Shown here one piece after another: positions 20,890 to 28,761 of a DNA stretch of 64,000 bases (within the stretch, counting starts at the first letter, position 1; the number at the start of each line of letters is the position of its first letter). The notes below the pieces were generated by a model. The model saw only the letters and a list, made by a program, of their open reading frames with translations, ran no database searches and had not been told where the DNA came from. This DNA is from Lithodes maja (Eukaryota; Arthropoda; Malacostraca; Decapoda; Lithodidae): the NCBI GenBank assembly GCA_037953745.1, contig JBAKBP010001391.1, positions 124,001 through 188,000 on the forward strand. The letters are read 5' to 3'. The translations under genes and the position numbers were made by a program.

Positions 20890-23800
20890 TGTTGTTGTTG
20901 TTGTTGTTCCCTAAGCTGCCTGGCCGAACAGCCCCGAGTCCCTGAGGAAGGCCATGGCCACGATCGGGCTCTCCCACAGAGCTCTCATTGAGTGTAGGTT
21001 GTGTTGTTGGCGTAAGTGGTTGTGTGAAATGCAGTCTTCTATGATGTGTTTAATGGTATGGGGTGCTGTGTTACATCCCGGGCAGGCGTCGACAACGGAG
21101 TCATCCAGTCTCTTCTGATAGCTCAGGAGAGCTGGATGGTGTCCGCATCTCAGCCTGGCCAGGTGGACTCTGTCCTCGCGAGGGAGGGAGGATTCGGAAG
21201 GATGGATTTCGGGAGGTCGTGCATGCAGCTGCGTGTTGTCTGTGAGTGAGTGGATGGATTGGCGAGAGATATGAGTATGGATGTGCTTCTGGAAGTTGGT
21301 TCGGGGTGGGCAGGGAGGGAGAGAGGACAATAATTGTGTGTGATACCGTGTGCTGGGTGTTGTTTTGATATTTCTTGGTGTCTGTGGATGTGTTGCCATG
21401 TAGTTTAGTGGGTGGTCTTGGTTCGTGGAGGCTGCTGCCAGGAATTGAGTGCCTCTCATGTCCAGATGGTCTTTGACTTTGAGGATTTTTGTTTCTTGAT
21501 GTAGATGATCTGTGGGTGTAGTAGCTGTGCAGCCTGTAATGATCTTCAGGGCTTTGTTTTGAATAGTCTGTAAGGTCTTATGATGTGTTTCAGCTAGGTT
21601 AGAAGCCCAGGCTGGGCTTGCGTATTCCATTACTGATCTTATGTATTGTTTATATACTGTGGTGGTAGTTTCTTTGTTGTGTCCAAATTTTGTGTGAGCA
21701 AGTGACCTGAGGGCGTTAAGTCTGGGTGTCAGTTTCTTTTTAATGCTTGTGGTGTGCTGTTTGAATGTCATATGAGTATCATATGTTACTCCTAGGATTT
21801 TGGGTGTGTGTGTATGTGTTAGGGGTGTGTTGTTTATGGTGAGTTGAGGGATGTATTCGTGTTCACCTGTCCAGCTTGTGAGCAGGGTTGCGGTGGATTT
21901 GGCTGGGGCTAGATTAAGTCTGTTTGTAGTGCACCAGCCATGTAGTGTGTTGAGATAGGGTTGAAGGAGATCTGTTGCTCTTCTTGGGTCATGGTGTGTG
22001 CATGTGAGTGTTATGTCATCTGCATAGGAGGCTAAGTTTATTTGGGGAGTATTGGGTGTAGTTATATCGTGCATGTACAGATTGAAGAGTGCGGGCGATA
22101 GGACGGATCCTTGTGGGACTCCGTTTGGAAAGTTTCTGATTTTAGATGACTGACCGGCAAAAGATACGTGTGCACATCTGCCTGCTAGGAAGTTGGCCAG
22201 CCACCTTTTTGTGTTGTTGTGCATGTTTGTGTTGTAGATTTTGTTTGTTAGGTTGTGGCGTGGGATGGCATCGAAGGCTTTACTAATGTCGAGTGTGGCT
22301 AATAGTGATCTGTGTGGTGGTCTAGCTGAGTTGATGCCATCAAAAGCTCTTTGTGTAAGGTCTGTGAGAAGAGTGTTTGTGGAGTGCAGTGGCCTAAAGC
22401 CATGTTGTGTTGGAGCTAGGGGTAGGTCGGGTGTAATTAGTTGTAATACTAGGCGTTCCATGACTTTGGAGGGGGAGCAAAGGAGTGTAATGGGGCGGTG
22501 CGAGGAGGGTAGCGTGGGGTCTTTGTTGGGTTTGGGGAATGTGATGATGATACCATGCTTCCAAATGTCTGGTATTGTGTTGTGTGAATAGCTGTAGTTT
22601 GATATGTTAGTGAGTGTTTGTATGCCTTGTGGTCCCAGGTGTCTGAGGTGTATGTTGCTTATGTTGTCTAGGCCACAGGCGGGTGAGTGCTTGAGATTGT
22701 TGATGATATGCTTTGTCTGGTGATTGGTGAAGGGTGTATAGTCAGGGTCTGTGGGGAATTGTCTCTTACGTCGGATGACACGTCGGTCGTCTTTGTGAGG
22801 TTTTAGGTGGCTGACATGTGAGAAGTGATTGATGAGAGTGTTTGCTTGTTGTTTACATGAAGGAGTAGAGTCTGTTGTTGTGATTGCAGCATGTGATTGT
22901 GTTGTGTTGCTGTTGGAAAGTGTGATGCTGTTTAGTGTTTTGTAGAGTTTTTTGGGGTTTGTTTTGTGATCAAGTGTTTGTAGGAAGTTATTCCAATTTA
23001 GTTTTTGTTGTTCTTGTATTTTGTTGTTAGTTTGGGTGTTGAGTGCTTGAATTTGTTGTGTGATGTCTTGTGTGTGGGGTGCTGGGGAGTGTTTCAGTGT
23101 GTCGCGTTGTCTGATGAGGTTTTGAATTTCTGGTGTGAAGTTGGGGTTGTGTCTTTTTCTGTTACCTCTTGGAATGTGTTTCTTGTCAGCGTTTTGGATA
23201 GTTTTATTGAGTATGTGTACAGCATTGTTGATGTTAGTGATGGGTGTACTGTTTAGAGTTGTGAAGTGTTGTTCGGTCTCATTTGTAAATGCTTCCCAGT
23301 TAGCTCTTTTATAATTGGTGTATGTGTGTTTGTGGCTAGCTGGGGTGAGTCTGGTTTTGGTGGTGATAATGATCGGGAGGTGGTCAGAGCCTAAGGTTCT
23401 GACCACCCTCCAGGATGTTGTGGGGGCGAGTTCTGGGGAGCAAAAGGTGATGTCTGGAGATGATGGGTTATAGAGGGCTTGGTGAGGAATATGGGTATGT
23501 TGATGGATGTCGTTAAGGATGATGAGGTTATCTGTTTGGTTTTGTAGTACCAGCCCTCTGTCTGTGTCAGGGTTGTCGACAAACCAGGCCGACGTCTTGG
23601 CGTTGAAGTCACCACCCAGGATGATGTGTGGGGTGTTTGTGATGTGTTGTAAGTGTGGTCTGTATTCATTTGGTACTGTAGGGGATGTTTGGGGAGGGAT
23701 GTATGTGTTTATGATGGTTATGTTGGATTTGTTGCCAGTGCGTATTTTAATTGATTGTATTTCTGTTGTGTTATCATTTGGGAGGAGGAGGGATTTGGTT

Positions 23801-24852
23801 TGTACACTGGTTACTATGTATGATATTTCATTGTGTACCAGGGTGATGAGTCCACCGCCCCCGCCGACAGCCCGGTCTTGTCTGATGGTGGTGAAATTAT
23901 GAAATGTGGGTGTTTTTTGTGATGTGCGGAGTTTTGTTTCTTGTAAGATGGCAATGTGTATGTTGTGTTGTTTGATGAAGTGTGAGAGTTCGTGTTTCTT
24001 TGTGTTAATGCCATCTATGTTCAATTGGAGAATGTTAATGTTATGTGCACGATGTATGTTGGGTGCTGCTGCACGAGGATGGGGTGGGGGTGAGGGAGGG
24101 GCTGGAGGTTGGGATGGGTGAGGTGGGGGTGGGGATTGGGGAGCAGGAGATGGGGGTTGGAATGGATTGGGATGGGGTATGGTGTGTTGAGTTGAGGATG
24201 TGGATAGTATGGGAAGGTTAGATGGGTTAGGGAGGAGAGGTGGACGGGTTTTAGGGGGGGGAGTGGATGATATGGGAAGGCTAGGTGGGTTGGGGAGGAG
24301 AGGTGGACGGGTTTTAGGCGAGGGATTTGACTGGGAGAGGGAGGGGCATGAGGAACAGGTCCAGGTGTTCGTGTAGTGTTTCTTGGAGGCAAGTGTTGTA
24401 CAGGTGAAGTGGGTCCAGTTCCTGCATGAATTGCAGAGAACTGAACCCTTAGTGTGGCGACTCGAAGTGATGGGTTTTGAGCAAGTTGGACATATGTATG
24501 TGTACGTGGGTCCTGGGTTGCTCTCAATGTCTCCGGCTAGAAGAAGTCTTCGAGAAATGACAGCCGGAGAGTCATTTCTCGGTGTAGGAAAAACTGTGTG
24601 ATGTGTGTGTGTGGTGTGAGAGGTGTGGAAATTCCCGGCGCGACCGAAGCCACTCCAAGGACCCGTGCCCCCAGGTGGGGGGCAGGGGATAGTTGTGACG
24701 GTTTGGCTCCCGAAACTGCTCCCCGCGGCCGGCATCCTGTTGTCCTCCACTGGTCGATTGATCTTGTCTCCGGCCGTGGAGGGTCGGCAGCCATCCGCGG
24801 TTGGCAGCTCCGGGAGGTGGTCCCACGGCGTAGACGCCGCCACATCAGGACT
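20890..24852 (-). mobile_element. Near full-length LINE with 2A motif (Jockey/CR1-like)
   Basis: The 14-bp duplication ACAATTCTTGTTGT is at 20876-20889 and 24853-24866. The 3' end (left) is a GTT/CAA repeat tail after the stop codon; the 5' end lies about 115 bp before the probable start codon. One long ORF fills the element, with no visible frameshift or stop. It entered the DIRS 3' region. Confidence 0.9.
20911..24735 (-). CDS. LINE polyprotein: 2A, PHD-like finger, endonuclease, reverse transcriptase
   Basis: Numbering runs from the longest frame, which starts at 24990. Its first ~43 codons are DIRS flank, so the first Met inside the element (residue 86, 24735) is chosen. Residues 153-161 read GDIESNPGP, the ribosome-skipping 2A consensus, at 24534-24508. 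Next comes a Cys/His finger (~166-213, CPTC ... CNSC ... H ... CSSC), a Pro-rich linker and an AP-type endonuclease (LQETKL near 350, GGDFNA, GSDHLPI). The reverse transcriptase has a GVPQGSVLSP motif and SYADD near 990, and a His/Cys-rich C-terminus (CPGC ... H) follows. It copies its own RNA at a nicked genomic site. Catalytic residues I can see are kept, so it could be active. The stop lies right at the tail repeat. Confidence 0.88.
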   Translation of the reverse strand: MPAAGSSFGSQTVTTIPCPPPGGTGPWSGFGRAGNFHTSHTTHTHHTVFPTPRNDSPAVISRRLLLAGDIESNPGPTYTYICPTCSKPITSSRHTKGSVLCNSCRNWTHFTCTTLASKKHYTNTWTCSSCPSLSQSNPSPKTRPPLLPNPPSLPISSTPPPKTRPPLLPNPSNLPILSTSSTQHTIPHPNPFQPPSPAPQSPPPPHPSQPPAPPSPPPHPRAAAPNIHRAHNINILQLNIDGINTKKHELSHFIKQHNIHIAILQETKLRTSQKTPTFHNFTTIRQDRAVGGGGGLITLVHNEISYIVTSVQTKSLLLPNDNTTEIQSIKIRTGNKSNITIINTYIPPQTSPTVPNEYRPHLQHITNTPHIILGGDFNAKTSAWFVDNPDTDRGLVLQNQTDNLIILNDIHQHTHIPHQALYNPSSPDITFCSPELAPTTSWRVVRTLGSDHLPIIITTKTRLTPASHKHTYTNYKRANWEAFTNETEQHFTTLNSTPITNINNAVHILNKTIQNADKKHIPRGNRKRHNPNFTPEIQNLIRQRDTLKHSPAPHTQDITQQIQALNTQTNNKIQEQQKLNWNNFLQTLDHKTNPKKLYKTLNSITLSNSNTTQSHAAITTTDSTPSCKQQANTLINHFSHVSHLKPHKDDRRVIRRKRQFPTDPDYTPFTNHQTKHIINNLKHSPACGLDNISNIHLRHLGPQGIQTLTNISNYSYSHNTIPDIWKHGIIITFPKPNKDPTLPSSHRPITLLCSPSKVMERLVLQLITPDLPLAPTQHGFRPLHSTNTLLTDLTQRAFDGINSARPPHRSLLATLDISKAFDAIPRHNLTNKIYNTNMHNNTKRWLANFLAGRCAHVSFAGQSSKIRNFPNGVPQGSVLSPALFNLYMHDITTPNTPQINLASYADDITLTCTHHDPRRATDLLQPYLNTLHGWCTTNRLNLAPAKSTATLLTSWTGEHEYIPQLTINNTPLTHTHTPKILGVTYDTHMTFKQHTTSIKKKLTPRLNALRSLAHTKFGHNKETTTTVYKQYIRSVMEYASPAWASNLAETHHKTLQTIQNKALKIITGCTATTPTDHLHQETKILKVKDHLDMRGTQFLAAASTNQDHPLNYMATHPQTPRNIKTTPSTRYHTQLLSSLPPCPPRTNFQKHIHTHISRQSIHSLTDNTQLHARPPEIHPSESSLPREDRVHLARLRCGHHPALLSYQKRLDDSVVDACPGCNTAPHTIKHIIEDCISHNHLRQQHNLHSMRALWESPIVAMAFLRDSGLFGQAA

Positions 24853-24866
24853 ACAATTCTTGTTGT

Positions 24867-25343
24867 AAGTAGCTTTGGCTGTGAAGCAATAGATTTTTGA
24901 GAAATCTCGGTAGTTGCAACTACGACTTTTACTTTTGAAGTAATTACTTCTCCATAAGTACACAAGTTCAGTACTTCTACGAATGTACAAGAATTCATTT
25001 ATGTTTGGTTATATTTTTAGGAATATATCGACTAGTTAATGGGGTTTATATGTGCACATGTAAACTTATAAGTTTTTAGTTTTCACCACTTACTTTAAGT
25101 GGGGTGCCTTCTTAACTAGCAGATCTGTGTACAGAGTCTCAGAGTTAACCCTTTTTCAAGCAGGCTTCTTTGAAGCACGCTCCTGCTTGTACCCATTTTT
25201 GAAGATTTAGGCTGTATAAAGTTTATGCACCCGAATATCTCTTTTTTTTTTTACAAAAGTAAGAATACTATGTGGTTGTTTGATTATCTGCTTTTCTAGA
25301 GTTATGATATGATTACGAATGTCCCCCTCCAGTCTTAGAAATC
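24867..25343 (+). mobile_element. DIRS copy B 3' region, non-coding
   Basis: AT-rich DIRS sequence between the LINE and the internal complementary region. A frame read through here on the minus strand is open by chance and joins the LINE ORF. No gene seen. Confidence 0.55.
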
Positions 25344-25451
25344 AGGCATGTTCGTCAATGATGGAGGGGCCACTAATAAATTATAGGTTTGACTCCTGTA
25401 AGGAGATAAAGAAAACCTAATATTTAGTAGTGGCCCCGTAATCATTGACGA
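25344..25451 (+). repeat. DIRS internal complementary region (ICR)
   Basis: The first ~40 bp (AGGCATGTTCGTCAATGATG and on) are the reverse complement of the left end at about 4111-4150. The following ~68 bp are the reverse complement of the right terminal extension at 25807-25874. The ICR is thus the complement of right end joined to left end, the arrangement proposed to guide circle formation in DIRS-1. It can also fold as a hairpin because both halves end in related GGGGCCACTA blocks. Confidence 0.82.
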
Positions 25452-25523
25452 CTGGGGCCCTCCCGACCATCCCCTTCCCATTCGTTGATGTATTAAGGAT
25501 TTTGGTTTACTTGATATGTCAGT

Positions 25524-25828
25524 GAAGGAAGAATGACGCCTGCAGTAGCGTCTGGTCAAAAGATCCACACAAGTACATCCACGATATGATGGAAAGCTTA
25601 TTGAATAGTTATTCTTATTTTCTTTTTGTTTTTATTTTTTACAAAGTTTTTTCGTAGTGAGAACCCAATTCATTATGACTGAAGCCATGAGTGAGGTCGC
25701 GTGCGCTCATGATGAAGGCTCCTCAAATTTTAAATGCTCTGCGCGGTAGATTCAAACTACGGCGGATGAGTGTTTGAAGAGGGTGCCTTATGTAATAGGC
25801 ATGTTCGTCAATGATTACGGGGCCACTA
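25524..25828 (+). repeat. DIRS copy B right inverted terminal repeat
   Basis: Reverse complement of 4116-4420. It is followed by a right-end extension to about 25876 that is absent at the left end but present, inverted, in the ICR. Confidence 0.85.
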
Positions 25829-25926
25829 CTAAATATTAGGTTTTCTTTATCTCCTTACAGGAGTCAAACCTATAATTGTGCATATGCATAGCCTATATTG
25901 TGTTCAGGTTTTCGTCAGGCCATTAA

Positions 25927-26406
25927 CCCTCCAGCCCCGGTTATGTATTATATATATATTCCTCGAAACCCGGGTGTTTTGGCCGAAAAACGTCTAGGCT
26001 AGGCTACCGTATATTCGTTAATCAGACTGCTTCCCGCATTCCCGCGCATCCCCAAGCGTAGCTGTGTTATTTACCTGTAGAATGGCATTAAGTAGAGCTC
26101 TCTAAGTCAACTGGTTGAGCTGTGATGATGATTTCATTGGAGATAACTTTATGGCCAAAACAGCCACTTTACACCACTTTTCGATACTTAACAACAACAT
26201 ACAGGCACACACGAACAAGCGACGCTCTCCTTCTTGTGGCCGGAGATGCGGAGCGTCGGTCCAGCCGGCTGTTGTTTACATGCGTCGGACCGACGCCTCG
26301 CACACCAAGCTCACAGGCTGTGACGTCATGGGTGTTTAAGAGACCTTCCGGGTACCTGTTATATGCTTTTTTATGGGCGTTCAAGAGCCCTTCCGGGAAC
26401 GGAGGG
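25927..26406 (+). mobile_element. piggyBac-derived MITE (480 bp, TTAA)
   Basis: TTAA at 25923-25926 and 26407-26410. The left end (CCCTCCAGCCCCGG) equals the 3' end of the autonomous piggyBac at 26550. The right end (CCGGGAACGGAGGG with GGGCGTTCAAGAGCCCTTCC) resembles its 5' end at 31840. An internal TTAA at about 26336 separates a ~70-bp end unit that also occurs alone near 41123-41195. The relative at 55267-55498 keeps the empty site (CATTAATACACAGG when read inverted). Confidence 0.8.
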
Positions 26407-26954
26407 TTAATACACAGGTTCATAGGGGTAAATTCCAATAATCCGAAAAATCCGGTAATCAGAACGAGGCCCGGACCCCTGCGATTCGGATTACAGGACT
26501 TTTACTGTATTTCTTTTCTCAAATTAATGATAGTCTCTCTCCTTTTTAACCCTCCAGCCCCGGGGGCTGTAGCTCGCGACTGTACTGCTGTACCGGGGGT
26601 TTTGACGATCTTTGGCCTATGTTAACTACTCTGAAAATCAATGAATATGGCATGTAATGTTGTGAATAAAAAAGAATAATGTTCCACAAACCTTCCTCTG
26701 TCGAATGGCGTTGAGTAGAGGTCTCTAGCCCCTCTGGTTGCATAATGGTGAGCGCGGGAAGACGAGTGCTTTTTTATGCGGGAAATTCCTCCCGCGTCCG
26801 AAAGCGTCGGCCCGGCCAGGGCTACGACGCACCTAGCCGCTCGCCGCGCCAAAGTATTTATCTCCCTTAGACGATTTTAGTGTTTGATATTGAGAATGTG
26901 ATGTTTATTTGATATTTTCTAGTTATTTTGAGGCCAATTATATAAAATATGTTT

Positions 26955-27470
26955 ATTAGGGTATCACTTTCACTGATATTGGTAATTTTCACTCGATACC
27001 GTACATTTTATTAGTAATTGAGGTATGTTATTGTTGTATTAGGCACTGATTATTCGTTATCACAGGTGTTTATTATACTTTGGCCATCAAATCTTAGGTC
27101 TTGTGTCACTTTCACTTTGACAAATATGCTTTAGAGAGTGTCACTGTCACTGATAATGCTCATTTTCACTCGATACCGTACATTTTATTAGTAATTGAGG
27201 TAGGTTATTGTTGTATTAGGCACTGATTATTCGTTATCACAGGTGTTTATTATACTTTGGCCATCAAATCTTAGGTCTTGTGTCACTTTCACTTTGACAA
27301 ATATGCTTTAGAGAGTGTCACTGTCACTGATAATGCTCATTTTCACTCGATACCGTACATTTTATTAGTAATTGAGGTAGGTTATTGTTGTATTAGGCAC
27401 TGATTATTCGTTATCACAGGTGTTTATTATACTTTGGCCATCAAATCTTAGGTCCTGTGTCACTTTCACT
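26955..27470. repeat. Tandem array, ~3 copies of 177 bp
   Basis: GTACATTTTATTAGTAATTG recurs at 27001, 27178 and 27355, exactly 177 bp apart. Each unit contains CACTTTCACT blocks. The second and third units are almost identical; the first is more diverged. It lies in the 3' non-coding part of the piggyBac element. Confidence 0.9.
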
Positions 27471-27657
27471 TAGTTATATGATTTGTAAACGTTTTATATA
27501 CAATTTATTGTCTTTTTTCACTGATTTATATATTTCTATAGGTTCTAATCATATGAATGTCACTTGGTATATACATATGTGTCACTTTCACATATTATTA
27601 TGGTGGAATTGTATTTGTATCAATTTTCTCATAATACTTGACTTTTTTATTATAATA

Positions 27658-28678
27658 CAGTAAACTTCCGTTAATCCGACGACCGATAATTCGAATCTCC
27701 CAATAGTCCGAATTTTTCAATTTGAGGCCAAATCCGAATTCTCCCAATAGTCCGAATTTTTGAATTTGAGGCCAAATCCGAATTCACCCAATAGTTCGAT
27801 TTTTTGGGCCTGTCAAGGCCTACTTCAAGTCGATTGGCCTTTCTGAGGACACCAAGGCTGTCCTATTCCTGGATAACTGCAGAGCACATCCATAACATGC
27901 ACCAACTGGGCCGCCGATCAGATGAACCAGACAACCCTAGACCTGCAACAATGCCTCTCACAGACGACTCACGTACCAGCTCACCTGAACCTCTTACCAC
28001 ACCAGAACCTATGCCTCCTGCTGATTTTGAAGGCTGGGAGGACCTAGCATCCCCTGTGAAGGCCACTCCTGAGGTAGCCCCAGCCACCCCTGTGGTAGCT
28101 CCTGCCAGCCTAGCCACTCCTGAGGTAGCCCCAGCCGCCCCTGTGGTAGCCCCAGCCGCCCCTGTGGTAGCCCCAGCCGCCCCTGTGGTAGCCCCAGCCA
28201 GCCTAGCCACTCCTGAGGTAGCCCTAGCTCCCCCTTCAGATATTGAAGGCTTGGAGGATATGGCTGTGGAGTAATAATCAGTGAAGTGTAGTAGATTTAA
28301 GGACCCCCAAAAAAATATAAAACCAGCAAAATACAAAAAAAAAAATGTCTTTTTAAGTTCATTTTACATTAAAGTACACTTACAGTGCAGAGCAGTGATT
28401 ATAAGTTACTAATATGGGGCTAGGGGGCTAGTGGCTGGTTGGGGGCTGGGTTGGGGCTGGTGCTGGGGGCTTATCTTCAATGCTACACATCTCTTCTCTT
28501 CATATAAGGTGAGTTAAAGTCATGATTAGTCATTATTATCATTATTATCATGCGTTTGTGTCTTGGTTTGGGTCTTCAAAAAAAAGTTGGGGGGGGGGGT
28601 AACGTCCGATAATCCGAAAAATCCACTAATCCGAACGAGGGCCGGTCCGCTGCCCTTCGGATTAACGGAAGTTTACTG
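27658..28678 (+). mobile_element. Internally deleted pogo/Tigger element (1.0 kb)
   Basis: TIRs CAGTAAACTTCCGTTAATCC (left) and its inverse ending GGAAGTTTACTG (right) are flanked by TA. It includes a scrap of DDE transposase at about 27812-27880 (IGLSEDT, then LFLDNCRAHP, the second catalytic Asp region of Tigger/pogo). A stop follows. Another frame (27804-28274) is open and holds 21-bp repeats encoding Ala/Pro/Val-rich units (28117-28200). Confidence 0.8.
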
Positions 28679-28761
28679 TACATTGGTTTTCTTCCACTTT
28701 TTGCCTATATATAATTATAGTGTACATATTGTCATTTTATTTGGCAATTTCAGTATGATTA

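Larger units (their letters stand above)
4111..25876 (+). mobile_element. Complete DIRS-like retrotransposon, copy B, with nested insertions
   Basis: The order along the element is: left inverted terminal repeat 4116-4420, long repeat-rich 5' region, gag-like pieces, reverse transcriptase, RNase H, tyrosine recombinase, internal complementary region 25344-25451, right inverted repeat 25524-25828 and a right-end extension to about 25876. No target-site duplication is seen, as expected for recombinase-mediated insertion. Insertions inside it: 7559-7784, about 8186-8534, 9062-17185, 19545-19937 and 20890-24852. Subtracting these and their duplications leaves about 8.7 kb, part of which is internal duplication. 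Family knowledge: DIRS elements use a tyrosine recombinase instead of an integrase. Confidence 0.8.
3861..26507. mobile_element. Pogo/Tigger-type MITE split by the DIRS element
   Basis: The left end starts CAGTAAAAGTCCGATAATCC at 3861 after TA. The right end finishes with GGACTTTTACTG at 26507 before TA. Left and right arms match the two ends of the compact relative at 55267-55498, so they are the two halves of one element. Once the DIRS element (about 4111-25876) and the TTAA MITE (25927-26406) are discounted, about 0.4 kb remains. It has no transposase and would need to be mobilised in trans. It is the outermost layer of the nest. Confidence 0.7.

Noticed and set aside
25353..25451. Palindrome considered as an independent hairpin MITE
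   Set aside because: Its two halves match the two DIRS termini, so the ICR explains it better.
27863..28336. 157-codon minus-strand Gly/Ala/Thr-rich frame
   Set aside because: Antisense of the 21-bp repeats in the Tigger derivative; no motif.
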